This document shows, in pieces, positions 37,653 through 45,677 of a stretch of DNA of 64,000 nucleotides. Under the pieces are notes generated by a model. The model saw only the letters and a program-made list of their open reading frames with translations, made no database searches and was not told the origin of the DNA. Within the stretch, counting starts at the first letter, position 1, and every line of letters begins with the position of its first letter. This stretch comes from an uncultured Lachnospiraceae bacterium (GTDB taxonomy: Bacteria > Bacillota > Clostridia > Lachnospirales > Lachnospiraceae), in the NCBI GenBank assembly GCA_947172705.1, contig CAMWCA010000001.1, positions 247,508 through 311,507 of the forward strand. The letters run 5' to 3'. The position numbers were made by a program, and so were the translations under genes.

Positions 37653-37731
37653 ATTTTCACATCCTTTATGATAAATTAGTTATGTGCAGCAGTTGGTTCT
37701 GCAATCTAAATATGATTGTAGCACTTGATGC

Positions 37732-37760
37732 TTGTGTTGTATAGATATCTTTGTTAAAAT
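37732..37760 (+). promoter_or_regulatory. Candidate promoter of glgB
   Basis: TTGTGT (37732-37737), 17-base spacer, TAAAAT (37755-37760), about 35 bases before the likely leader and GGAGGGGACTT Shine-Dalgarno. An overlapping alternative is TTGTAG (37716) with TATAGA (37740). Confidence 0.45.
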
Positions 37761-37801
37761 AAGCATATATGTGGCGAACCGCCTGAAGATGGAGGGGACT
37801 T

Positions 37802-40291
37802 ATGAATAATAAACTATATAAGCTTATGAATTGGCCAAGGATCGAGGGAATTATTTATTCGGAGGAGGATAATCCGCATGAGATTCTGGGACCTCATGTG
37901 ACGGGGAAGAATGTTCTCTTTCAGACTTTCTGGCCGGGCGCCCTGAAGGTTGCCCTTGTAACGTTGCAGGACAATAAAAAGCATGAAATGGAAATGGTGG
38001 ATGAATCCGGCTATTTTGCATGTCTGCTTCCGGGGAAGATCCCTGAGGCGTATGAGTACGAGGTCTGCTATGAGGAGTCCATCGTGATGCGGGCGAAGGA
38101 CGCTTATCGGTATAAGGCAGGGCTGACGGACAGGGATATTGAGAAATTTAATGAGGGAATTCATTATTCCGTTTATGAAAAACTGGGAGCCCATGTAATG
38201 GAGATAGACGGTGTGAAGGGTACATTTTTTGCGGTATGGGCGCCTAATGCAATGCGGGTGAGCGTTGTGGGGGATTTTAACCACTGGGACGGACGCATCC
38301 ACCAGATGCGCAGGAACCCCAAGGGCGGTATTTTTGAACTGTTTATACCCGATACCGGGGCAGGCGAATGCTATAAATTTGAGATCAAGGTAAAAGGAGG
38401 GCTTACCTTCCTGAAAGCGGACCCCTATGCTTTTGGACAACAGCTTCGCCCGGAGACAGCTTCTGTTATCCGGGAGATCTCTTATGAATGGAAGGACGAA
38501 AAATGGCTTCAGGGAAGGAAGAAGCGGCAGGAAAAGAATTCGCCTGTGAGCGTTTACGAATTGTATCTTGGTTCCTTCAAAAAGAACAGAGAGACAGATG
38601 CGTATTTGAATTACAGAGAGCTTGCCCCTGAGGTTATAAAATATGTGAAAGATACGGGTTATACCCATGTAGAGCTGATGCCTGTCATGGAGCATCCGCT
38701 GGATGCCTCCTGGGGATATCAGGTGATCGGCTACTATGCGCCTACTGCAAGATACGGAACAGCAGAAGATTTTATGTATTTCGTAGATGCCCTGCATCAG
38801 GCGGACATTGGCGTTATTTTGGATTGGGTTCCGGCACATTTTCCCAGAGACACCTATGGGCTTTCCCAGTTTGACGGCACATGTCTTTACGAGCATGCAG
38901 ACCCTCGGCAGGGAGCCCATCCTCACTGGGGCACGCTGATTTATAACTATGGAAGGCCTCAGGTATCCAACTATCTGATTGCCAATGCCCTTTACTGGGT
39001 GGAAAAATATCATGTGGACGGCATCCGCATGGACGCAGTGGCATCCATGCTTTATTTGGACTATGGCAAAAAGGATGGAGAGTGGGTTGCCAATCTTTAT
39101 GGCGGCAATGAAAATCTTGAGGCAATAGAGCTGCTGAAGCATTTGAATTCTGTAATGAAAAAAAGAAATCCCGGCGTGCTGATGATTGCGGAGGAATCCA
39201 CCGCATGGCCCAAAATCACGGGAAGTGTTGAGGATGACGGTCTTGGCTTCGATCTGAAATGGAATATGGGCTTTATGAACGATTTCCTTGATTATATTGG
39301 ATATGATCCTTATTTCAGAGCCCATCACCATGACGAGCTTACCTTCAGCATGATCTATGCTTACAGCGAAAATTTCATGTTGGTGTATTCCCATGATGAA
39401 GCAGTCCATGGAAAATCCACTATGATCGGTAAAATGCCGGGTATCCTGGAGGATAAATTTGCCAACCTGCGCATTACCTATGCATATATGATGACCCATC
39501 CAGGCAAAAAGCTTTTGTTTATGGGACAGGACATTGGAGAGTTTAAGGAGTTTGACGAAACCAGGGAAACGGAATGGGGGCTGCTTTCCCAGGATTCCCA
39601 CAAGGGTATCTGGCGTCTGGTGAAGGATCTGAATGCCCTCTATCAGGAAAAACCGGCGCTTTATGCCATGGACACCAGTCCTGACGGGTTTGAATGGATT
39701 AACTGTATTTCACCTGAAAAATGTATGCTTTCCTTTATGCGGAAAACCCAAAAGGCAGAAGACCTGCTGGTGGTAGTTGTGAATTTTGCAAATGTTGAGC
39801 AGGAATTTACAGTGGGCGTACCCCTGGAAGGAAAATACAGAGAAATTTTGAATACGGATGCCAAATGCTATGGAGGCCTTGGAAGGGTAAACGGTCGTCC
39901 CAAGTTTGTAGAAGAAGAGGAGGCAGATGGCAGACCCTATTCCTTTAAGGTAACCAGCGCACCTTTGTCTGCAAGTATTTTCGCTTATGTGCCTTATACT
40001 GAAAAGGAATGGCAGCAGATTGAAAAGAAGAAAGCAAAGCTTGAGGCGGAAAGAAGAGCCGAGGCGGCAGAAAAGGAAGCCGAGGAGGCAAAAAAGCAGG
40101 CGGAGGAAGCAAAGAAGGAAGCTGAGGAGGCAAAAAAACAGGCAAAAGAGGCAATGGCACGGGCAAAGGAAGCACAGGAAAAAGCCGATCAGATCATGCA
40201 GAAGGCACAGGAAGAACTGAAGCGTGTGGAAGAAATGAGAAAGGAAGAGGAAGCGTTAAAGAAAACCTCCGGGGCAAAAAAGAAAAAGTAG
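37802..40291 (+). CDS. glgB: 1,4-alpha-glucan branching enzyme with long charged coiled-coil tail
   Basis: GH13 branching enzyme that makes alpha-1,6 branches in glycogen. The N-terminal CBM48-like region (GTFFAVWAPNAMRVSVVGDF, about 140) leads to the catalytic barrel. The nucleophile motif is VDGIRMDAVASMLYLDY, the acid/base is LMIAEESTAWP, and the third acid lies in YSHDEAVHGKSTMIGKMPG. The C-terminal beta domain ends near residue 735. A tail of about 90 residues follows, almost entirely Lys/Glu/Ala/Gln in heptads (AEEAKKQ, AEEAKKE), ending KKTSGAKKKK. At 829 residues it is far longer than the usual 630-750. No other glg gene is adjacent; an MscS gene follows after 12 bases. Confidence 0.95.
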   Translation: MNNKLYKLMNWPRIEGIIYSEEDNPHEILGPHVTGKNVLFQTFWPGALKVALVTLQDNKKHEMEMVDESGYFACLLPGKIPEAYEYEVCYEESIVMRAKDAYRYKAGLTDRDIEKFNEGIHYSVYEKLGAHVMEIDGVKGTFFAVWAPNAMRVSVVGDFNHWDGRIHQMRRNPKGGIFELFIPDTGAGECYKFEIKVKGGLTFLKADPYAFGQQLRPETASVIREISYEWKDEKWLQGRKKRQEKNSPVSVYELYLGSFKKNRETDAYLNYRELAPEVIKYVKDTGYTHVELMPVMEHPLDASWGYQVIGYYAPTARYGTAEDFMYFVDALHQADIGVILDWVPAHFPRDTYGLSQFDGTCLYEHADPRQGAHPHWGTLIYNYGRPQVSNYLIANALYWVEKYHVDGIRMDAVASMLYLDYGKKDGEWVANLYGGNENLEAIELLKHLNSVMKKRNPGVLMIAEESTAWPKITGSVEDDGLGFDLKWNMGFMNDFLDYIGYDPYFRAHHHDELTFSMIYAYSENFMLVYSHDEAVHGKSTMIGKMPGILEDKFANLRITYAYMMTHPGKKLLFMGQDIGEFKEFDETRETEWGLLSQDSHKGIWRLVKDLNALYQEKPALYAMDTSPDGFEWINCISPEKCMLSFMRKTQKAEDLLVVVVNFANVEQEFTVGVPLEGKYREILNTDAKCYGGLGRVNGRPKFVEEEEADGRPYSFKVTSAPLSASIFAYVPYTEKEWQQIEKKKAKLEAERRAEAAEKEAEEAKKQAEEAKKEAEEAKKQAKEAMARAKEAQEKADQIMQKAQEELKRVEEMRKEEEALKKTSGAKKKK
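40058..40162 (+). repeat. 21-bp tandem repeat encoding heptads in the GlgB tail
   Basis: Five consecutive 21-base units (starting 40058, 40079, 40100, 40121, 40142) encode seven-residue heptads of form A-E-E-A-K-K-Q/E. The three central units are near identical (e.g. AEEAKKQ, AEEAKKE, AEEAKKQ); the outer two have diverged (AEAAEKE, AKEAMAR). This is a recently expanded or conserved coiled-coil coding repeat. Confidence 0.85.
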
Positions 40292-40303
40292 GGAGAAGGA
40301 AGC

Positions 40304-41158
40304 ATGATTGCAGACGAGGTAGAAAAGGAAGTGAATGCAGGAATGATTGAACGGTTTCTGCAGCAGCTTCCGGAAAAGGCTTTTCATTTAGGGCTGAGAG
40401 TAGTTCTGGCGGGGCTTGCCTTTCTGATTGGACTACAGTTGATTCGGCTGATCAGAGGCTTGTTGAAAAAAGCGTTAAACAGAAGTCATGTAGATGACAA
40501 TGGAATCCGGTTCATTGATTCTTTTGTGAAATTCGGGCTCACCTTTGTATTGGTTCTTATGATCGCTTCCGGTATGGGAGTAGATGCCGCCAGCATTATT
40601 GCGATCCTGGGGTCTGCAAGCGTTGCCATTGGTCTTGCCATTCAGGGGAGTCTCAGTAATTTTGCAGGAGGAGTTCTTCTCCTTGTGCTGAAACCTTTTA
40701 CGGCAGGGGATTATATCAGAGATGGGCTTGGAAATGAAGGCAGTGTTGACGCCGTAGACATTTTTTATACCCGGATCATCACACCGGAAAATAAAGTGAT
40801 CGTGCTGCCCAACGGAACCCTTGCCAATGGAACCATCACCAATTTCACGGAGTGCAAAGAGCGAAGGATCGATATACCAGTGGGAATTGCCTATGAAGCA
40901 GACATCAGAAGAGCACGGGAAATCATCCAGGGTGTCATTGCCAGTGAGGGCGCTGTGCTAAAGGAGCAGGAAATCAGAGTTTTTGTAGACGCCCTTGGAG
41001 AGAGCAGCGTGAACCTGATAGCCAGATGCTGGGCGAAACAGGAAGATTTTTGGGTCACCAAATGGCAGCTGACGGAGGATATTAAATATGCATTGGATGA
41101 TGCCGGTATCCGAATACCCTATCCCCAGATGGATGTTCATATAGGGAAACCCTCATAG
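40304..41158 (+). CDS. Small-conductance mechanosensitive channel, MscS family
   Basis: A 284-residue MscS-type channel that opens under membrane tension to release solutes during osmotic downshock. Helices lie near 28-50 (LGLRVVLAGLAFLIGLQLIR) and 76-95. The pore helix is the Gly/Ala-rich SASVAIGLAIQGSLSNFAGG near 104-123. It continues into the beta domain with PFTAGDYIRDGLGNEGSVDA, VIVLPNGTLANGTITNFTEC and a C-terminal alpha/beta cap. Shine-Dalgarno AGAAGGAAG precedes the ATG. It lies 12 bases after glgB, so probably co-transcribed. Confidence 0.95.
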   Translation: MIADEVEKEVNAGMIERFLQQLPEKAFHLGLRVVLAGLAFLIGLQLIRLIRGLLKKALNRSHVDDNGIRFIDSFVKFGLTFVLVLMIASGMGVDAASIIAILGSASVAIGLAIQGSLSNFAGGVLLLVLKPFTAGDYIRDGLGNEGSVDAVDIFYTRIITPENKVIVLPNGTLANGTITNFTECKERRIDIPVGIAYEADIRRAREIIQGVIASEGAVLKEQEIRVFVDALGESSVNLIARCWAKQEDFWVTKWQLTEDIKYALDDAGIRIPYPQMDVHIGKPS

Positions 41159-41183
41159 AGGCAGCGGTTTCAGCCCGCTGCCT
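41159..41183 (+). terminator. Hairpin after mscS, weak terminator
   Basis: AGGCAGCGG (41159-41167) pairs with CCGCTGCCT (41175-41183) immediately after the mscS stop. Only two T residues follow, so termination may be partial. Confidence 0.4.
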
Positions 41184-41211
41184 TAATGAGAACCTTCCAA
41201 GCAAAAAAAAC

Positions 41212-41240
41212 TTGCAAATTGAAGAAAGTGACGTTATAAT
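41212..41240 (+). promoter_or_regulatory. Promoter of tRNA-Thr
   Basis: TTGCAA (41212-41217), 17-base spacer, perfect TATAAT (41235-41240). The mature tRNA 5' end is only 11 bases past the -10, so the 5' leader is only a few bases long. Confidence 0.8.
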
Positions 41241-41250
41241 GATTTCTGAT

Positions 41251-41323
41251 GCTACTGTGGCTCAGTCGGTAGAGCAGCTGATTCGTAATCAGCAGGTCAG
41301 GGGTTCGAGTCCCCTCAGTAGCT
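41251..41323 (+). tRNA. tRNA-Thr (anticodon CGT)
   Basis: A complete 73-base cloverleaf. The acceptor stem is GCTACTG (41251-41257) with CAGTAGC (41316-41322), discriminator T. The D-arm contains GCTCAGTCGGTAGAGC. The anticodon stem-loop is GCTGA-TTCGTAA-TCAGC, with CGT at 41284-41286. The T-arm is AGGGG-TTCGAGT-CCCCT. CGT reads ACG threonine codons. CCA is not encoded. It has its own promoter and terminator, so it is a single-gene unit. Confidence 0.95.
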
Positions 41324-41328
41324 TTTTA

Positions 41329-41358
41329 AGCCGGTTTTCAAGAACCGGCTCTTTTTTT
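41329..41358. terminator. Terminator of tRNA-Thr, overlapping the ABC permease 3' end
   Basis: AGCCGGTT (41329-41336) pairs with AACCGGCT (41343-41350), 6-base loop, then C and seven T residues. The right arm and loop also encode the last residues and stop of the minus-strand permease. The structure may therefore terminate that transcript too. Confidence 0.85.
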
Positions 41359-42189
41359 GTATAAATGTTCCAGCCATTGAATACATTGATATAGACACAT
41401 GGCAATTACGCATAAAATGATAATGGAAGTGATTACCATATTTAGCTGGAAGACCTGGGAACCATAAATGATCAGATAACCCAGTCCCCGCCGTGCGGCA
41501 AGAAATTCTCCGATGATCACTCCTACCAGAGCCAGACCGATGTTGACCTTCATATTGCTCAGAATGACAGGGATGCAGGAGGGGAGAACCACTTTATGAA
41601 AGGCGTCAAAGGAATTGCCGCCCAGGGTATAGATGAGTTTTAACTTTTCTTTATCTACCTGTTTAAAGCCGGTATACAGGCTGATAATGGAACCAAAAAC
41701 CGCCACGGAAATGCCGGCCACAATAATGGTGTTCATACCGGTTCCCAGCCAGACAATAAACAAAGGCGCCAGAGCGGATTTGGGAAGACTGTTTAGAACT
41801 ACCAGATATGGCTCTGAAATTTCAGAAAGAGTTTTGGAATACCAAAGCAGAGTGGCGGTTCCAATGGAGATGACCGTGATCAGAAAAAAGCTGAGCAGGG
41901 TCTCCAAAAGTGTAATTCCTGTATGGGTGAAAAAAGAACCATCCAGAAGCATGTTGATAAAATAGGATACCACCATAGAGGGACTGCTGAAAAAAAAGGT
42001 ATCGATCAGTTCAAGCCTTCCGGAAAATTCCCAAAGGGTAAGAAACAGGAACAGAACAAAAAAACGCAGCAGAGTAATCAGATGGTGATGCCGGTGATGC
42101 TTTTTTACATAAAGCGCCTGGGGGGATACAGGCTCTTTTTTATGACATGTATTAGACAAAAGGGCTTTAGGAGCCTCCACAATATTCAT
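41338..42189 (-). CDS. ABC transporter permease, TauC/SsuC type
   Basis: A 283-residue inner-membrane permease of the nitrate/sulfonate/taurine (binding-protein-dependent) family. About six helices are visible, starting near 40 (LLRFFVLFLFLTLWEF). The cytoplasmic EAA loop reads LGGNSFDAFHKVVLPSCIPV, followed by GLALVGVIIGEFLAARRGLG. Start 42189 is chosen because AAGGAGA lies just upstream on the minus strand. An in-frame start at 42252 lacks one and would overlap the ATPase gene heavily. The coding end runs into the tRNA-Thr terminator. No substrate-binding protein is encoded alongside, so the substrate is unknown. Confidence 0.9.
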   Translation of the reverse strand: MNIVEAPKALLSNTCHKKEPVSPQALYVKKHHRHHHLITLLRFFVLFLFLTLWEFSGRLELIDTFFFSSPSMVVSYFINMLLDGSFFTHTGITLLETLLSFFLITVISIGTATLLWYSKTLSEISEPYLVVLNSLPKSALAPLFIVWLGTGMNTIIVAGISVAVFGSIISLYTGFKQVDKEKLKLIYTLGGNSFDAFHKVVLPSCIPVILSNMKVNIGLALVGVIIGEFLAARRGLGYLIIYGSQVFQLNMVITSIIILCVIAMCLYQCIQWLEHLYKKRAGS

Positions 42190-42937
42190 CAGAAATCTCC
42201 TTCCATAATTGTGTAAATAACTCCTGGAATTCAGGGGCATTTCTTGCCCCAAGAGGAGAATTTTCCTGGAGAGTAAGACGGATGGGCAGTTCTTTTTTGA
42301 CGGTAGCAGGACGCCGGGTCAAAACAAGTATTCTGTCGGCAAGAGAGATTGCCTCTGACAGGTCATGGGTGATCAGAATTGCAGTAATGCCAGAGGCTCG
42401 GATAATATTGCCGATATCGGCTGACACCATCAACCGGGTCTGGTAATCCAGCGCGCTGAAGGGTTCGTCTAATAACAGGAGCCCTGGTTCCATGACCATG
42501 GTGCGGATCAGTGCGGCGCGCTGTTTCATGCCGCCGGATAATTCCCCCGGTTTTTTATCTTTGAACTTTGACAGCCCGTAATCGGACAAAAGCTTTAAAG
42601 CAAGGGCTTCCTTTTCAGGGCTGAGGGTTTTTGTGATCTCAGGACCCAAAAGCACGTTTTTCCAAATAGTACGCCATTCCAACAGATGATCCTGCTGCAG
42701 CATATAGCCGATCTTCACCTGTTCCTGGTGATTTAACAGCACTTCACCTGATTCCGGGGATAAAAGCCCTGCAATGATAGAGAGAAGTGTGGATTTACCG
42801 CAGCCGCTGGGACCTACGATGGCGAGGAATTCTCCCTTATTTACCTGAAATGAAATATCAGTCAGGGCTTTTGTTTCGCCCTTTAAATTATGATAAGAGA
42901 AACAAATGTTTTTACATTCCAGAACAGGCTGATTCAT
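42167..42937 (-). CDS. ABC transporter ATP-binding protein, TauB/SsuB type
   Basis: Cytoplasmic ATPase partner of the downstream permease (256 residues). Walker A is GPSGCGKSTLLSIIAGL (about 39-55). The Q-loop region is IGYMLQQDHLLEW, the signature LSGGMKQRAALIRTM, and Walker B LLLLDEPFSALDYQTRLM. The H-loop is ILITHDLSEAISLAD. GAGGAGG precedes the ATG on the minus strand. The gene overlaps the permease start by 23 bases. Aliphatic sulfonates, nitrate or a thiamine precursor are typical family substrates; nothing here decides among them. Confidence 0.93.
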   Translation of the reverse strand: MNQPVLECKNICFSYHNLKGETKALTDISFQVNKGEFLAIVGPSGCGKSTLLSIIAGLLSPESGEVLLNHQEQVKIGYMLQQDHLLEWRTIWKNVLLGPEITKTLSPEKEALALKLLSDYGLSKFKDKKPGELSGGMKQRAALIRTMVMEPGLLLLDEPFSALDYQTRLMVSADIGNIIRASGITAILITHDLSEAISLADRILVLTRRPATVKKELPIRLTLQENSPLGARNAPEFQELFTQLWKEISDEYCGGS

Positions 42938-42981
42938 AGTTCCTCCTCTTTTCCGTTGAGCATTTCGATCTTATATCTATA

Positions 42982-43008
42982 ATTTATGTACTTTCGACAT
43001 TTATGTGC
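42982..43008. repeat. Short direct repeat upstream of the ABC operon
   Basis: ATTTATGTAC (42982-42991) and ATTTATGTGC (42999-43008) are repeated 17 bases apart in the 203-base gap between the divergent ABC and argH genes. Two turns of spacing would suit a regulator binding one face of DNA. No known operator is recognised. Confidence 0.4.
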
Positions 43009-43040
43009 ATGGAAGTGTGTGAACGGTTGGGGCGGGTGTA

Positions 43041-43067
43041 AAAAGCAGGTTTTTATTTCCTGCTTTT
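43041..43067. repeat. Inverted repeat upstream of the argH promoter
   Basis: AAAAGCAGG (43041-43049) and CCTGCTTTT (43059-43067) form a perfect 9-bp inverted repeat 12 bases before the argH -35. No T-run follows on the plus strand, so an operator or cruciform is as likely as a terminator. It does not match an ARG box by eye. Confidence 0.5.
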
Positions 43068-43078
43068 GCAAGAAAAGA

Positions 43079-43107
43079 TTGAAATGCCTTATAAAATGTG
43101 ATAGTAT
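43079..43107 (+). promoter_or_regulatory. Promoter of argH
   Basis: TTGAAA (43079-43084), 17-base spacer, TAGTAT (43102-43107) preceded by TGA, an extended -10. The same arrangement occurs before the CPBP protease gene. Confidence 0.55.
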
Positions 43108-43140
43108 CAAATTCAGATTTAACATTGGAGGAATGGAACC

Positions 43141-44553
43141 ATGGCGCAGTTATGGGGAGGGCGGTTTACAAAAGAAACAGACAAGCTGGTTTTTGATTTT
43201 AATGCCTCTGTTTCTTTTGATCAGAAGCTTTTTGAACAGGATATAGAAGGAAGCATTGCCCATGTTGTAATGCTGGAAAAGCAGGGGATTCTTACCTGCG
43301 GGGAAAAGGATGCCATTGTCAGGGGATTGACACAGATCAGACAGGATGTGGCGCAGGGGCATCTTTTGATTACAGATGAATACGAGGATATCCACAGCTT
43401 TGTGGAGGCGGAGTTAATAACCCGGATCGGCGATGCCGGTAAAAAAATGCACACAGGCAGAAGCAGAAACGATCAGGTGGCGCTGGACATGAAGCTTTAT
43501 GTGCGAAAGGAAACCATTCAGATCGCAGATTGTCTGTATGAGCTTTTGGAAACGTTACTGACGATCATGGAGGACAATCTACATACCTATATGCCGGGCT
43601 TTACCCATCTTCAAAAAGCACAGCCCACTACCCTGGCACATCATATGGGAGCATATTTTGAGATGTTCAAACGGGATATTTTACGGCTGGGGGATCTTTA
43701 TCACAGGATGAATTATTGCCCCCTGGGATCAGGCGCCTTTGCAGGGACCACTTACCCTCTGGACCGGGCTTATACGGCTTCTCTTATGGGATTTGAAGGT
43801 CCAACCTTAAACAGCATGGACTCTGTGGGAGACAGGGACTATGTGATCGAGCTTTTGTCCTCCCTTTCCACCATTATGATGCATTTGAGCAGGTTTTCGG
43901 AGGAGATCATTATCTGGAATTCCAACGAATATCGTTTTATTGACATAGACGATGGCTTTTCCACAGGAAGCAGCATTATGCCTCAGAAAAAGAATCCGGA
44001 TATTGCGGAGCTTGTGAGAGGGAAAACCGGCAGGGTCTATGGCGCGCTGATGTCCATACTGACCACCATGAAAGGACTGCCCCTTGCTTACAATAAGGAT
44101 ATGCAGGAGGACAAGGAGGTTACCTTTGACGCCATTGAGACCGTAAAAAATTGTCTGGTGCTTTTCAGAGGAATGCTTGCCACCATGAAGTTCCATCATA
44201 AGACAATGGAAGAAAGCGCCATGAAAGGCTTCACCAATGCTACCGATGCGGCAGATTATCTTGTAAATAAAGGGGTGCCTTTCCGTGATGCCCATGGAAT
44301 TATTGGCCGTCTGGTGTTATATTGCCTCGAGAAGGACAGCAGCATTGACGCCTTAAGCCTGGAGGAACTGCAGGCAGTCAGCCCTGTCTTTGAGGGGGAT
44401 GTGTACGATGCCATCAGCTTAAAGACCTGTGTGGAAAAACGGCTGACAATTGGGGCGCCGGGAACGGAAGCAATGCAGGAGGTTATCAGAATGAATCGGG
44501 ATTTTCTGACTCATGTCTGGAACCGGGAACATAAAACAAATGAAACAATGTGA
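43141..44553 (+). CDS. argH: Argininosuccinate lyase
   Basis: Last step of arginine synthesis: splits argininosuccinate into arginine and fumarate. The 470 residues show the N-terminal MAQLWGGRFTKETDKLVFDF, the substrate block TGRSRNDQVALDMKLYVR (near 101) and the fumarase/ASL superfamily signature GSSIMPQKKNPDIAELV (near 276). The start has TTGGAGGAATGG upstream. argG is absent from the window. The stop TGA forms part of the Shine-Dalgarno (GAGGAG) of asd, which starts 13 bases later, so translation is likely coupled. Confidence 0.98.
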   Translation: MAQLWGGRFTKETDKLVFDFNASVSFDQKLFEQDIEGSIAHVVMLEKQGILTCGEKDAIVRGLTQIRQDVAQGHLLITDEYEDIHSFVEAELITRIGDAGKKMHTGRSRNDQVALDMKLYVRKETIQIADCLYELLETLLTIMEDNLHTYMPGFTHLQKAQPTTLAHHMGAYFEMFKRDILRLGDLYHRMNYCPLGSGAFAGTTYPLDRAYTASLMGFEGPTLNSMDSVGDRDYVIELLSSLSTIMMHLSRFSEEIIIWNSNEYRFIDIDDGFSTGSSIMPQKKNPDIAELVRGKTGRVYGALMSILTTMKGLPLAYNKDMQEDKEVTFDAIETVKNCLVLFRGMLATMKFHHKTMEESAMKGFTNATDAADYLVNKGVPFRDAHGIIGRLVLYCLEKDSSIDALSLEELQAVSPVFEGDVYDAISLKTCVEKRLTIGAPGTEAMQEVIRMNRDFLTHVWNREHKTNETM

Positions 44554-44566
44554 GGAGATCAAGAGC

Positions 44567-45652
44567 ATGAGTGAAAAATTAAAAGTAGGAATTTTAGGTG
44601 GAACAGGTATGGTAGGGCAGAGATTTATTTCTCTCCTTGAAAATCATCCCTGGTTTGAGGTGACTAAAATTGCGGCAAGCGAAAGATCGGCGGGCAAAAC
44701 CTATCAGGACGCGGTAGGCGGACGGTGGAAAATGACCACACCTATGCCGGAGGCTGTGAAAAACCTGATGGTTATGAATGTAAACGAGGTGGAAAAGGTA
44801 GCTGCAGATGTGGACTTTGTGTTCAGCGCAGTGGATATGACCAAGGAAGAAATCAAGAAAATTGAAGAAGCCTATGCGAAAACCGAGACACCGGTGGTTT
44901 CCAACAATTCTGCACACCGCTGGACTCCTGACGTTCCCATGGTAGTGCCGGAGATCAACCCGGAGCATATGAAGGTGATCGATTTCCAGAGAAAAAGACT
45001 GGGCACCAAAAGAGGATTTGTTGCAGTAAAGCCAAATTGTTCGATTCAAAGCTATGCGCCGGTTTTGACTGCATGGAAGGAATTTGAACCCTATGAGGTA
45101 GTTGCCACGACCTATCAGGCGATCTCAGGCGCAGGAAAAACCTTTAAGGATTGGCCTGAAATGATTGAAAATATTATCCCTTACATCGGCGGCGAGGAGG
45201 AAAAGAGTGAAAAGGAACCTTTGAGGATCTGGGGGGAGATCAAGGACGGAGTGATCGTACCGGCAGCGGAACCGGTCATTACCTGCCAGTGTATCAGGGT
45301 GCCTGTCCTGAATGGGCATACAGCAGCCGTGTTTGTAAAGTTCAGGAAAAAACCTACGAAAGAGCAGTTGATTGAAAAACTGGTTTCCTTTAAGGGGCTT
45401 CCCCAGGAGCTTAAGCTTCCCAGTGCACCGGCACAGTTTATTCAGTATATGGAGGAAGACAACAGACCCCAGGTGAAATTGGATGTTGACTTTGAAAACG
45501 GTATGGGAATCAGCGTGGGACGTATTCGGGAGGACAGTGTGTACGATTGGAAATTTGTAGGTCTGTCCCACAATACCGTTCGTGGAGCCGCAGGAGGAGC
45601 GGTACTCTGCGCGGAATTGCTGAAGGCACAGGGATATATTACCGGGAAATAA
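44567..45652 (+). CDS. asd: Aspartate-semialdehyde dehydrogenase
   Basis: Reduces aspartyl phosphate to aspartate semialdehyde, the branch point to lysine, methionine and threonine. The 361-residue protein has the Rossmann start LKVGILGGTGMVGQRFISLL, the phosphate-site RSAGKTYQDAV, the catalytic cysteine in VAVKPNCSIQSYAPVLTAW, and RVPVLNGHTAAVFVKFRKKP with the catalytic histidine. The length and NCSIQ motif suggest the archaeal/fungal-like Asd subfamily common in Clostridia. ATG 44567 is supported by GAGGAG; an in-frame ATG at 44513 would overlap argH. No other lysine-pathway gene is adjacent. Confidence 0.95.
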   Translation: MSEKLKVGILGGTGMVGQRFISLLENHPWFEVTKIAASERSAGKTYQDAVGGRWKMTTPMPEAVKNLMVMNVNEVEKVAADVDFVFSAVDMTKEEIKKIEEAYAKTETPVVSNNSAHRWTPDVPMVVPEINPEHMKVIDFQRKRLGTKRGFVAVKPNCSIQSYAPVLTAWKEFEPYEVVATTYQAISGAGKTFKDWPEMIENIIPYIGGEEEKSEKEPLRIWGEIKDGVIVPAAEPVITCQCIRVPVLNGHTAAVFVKFRKKPTKEQLIEKLVSFKGLPQELKLPSAPAQFIQYMEEDNRPQVKLDVDFENGMGISVGRIREDSVYDWKFVGLSHNTVRGAAGGAVLCAELLKAQGYITGK

Positions 45653-45677
45653 TACGAAAGAAGGAGCTGCTATTTTT

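Noticed and set aside
37814..39601. A 595-codon open frame on the minus strand inside glgB
   Set aside because: It lies wholly within a well-supported glgB reading frame, its product has no recognisable domain and is Ile/His/Cys-rich in a way typical of antisense frames. No promoter or ribosome binding site was seen.
40058..40162. CRISPR-like or mobile repeat array
   Set aside because: The repeats are contiguous 21-base units in frame with glgB and encode heptads; there are no spacers.
41251..43140. tRNA-associated genomic island at tRNA-Thr
   Set aside because: No integrase, no direct repeat of the tRNA 3' end downstream, and the neighbouring ABC genes look like ordinary chromosomal genes.
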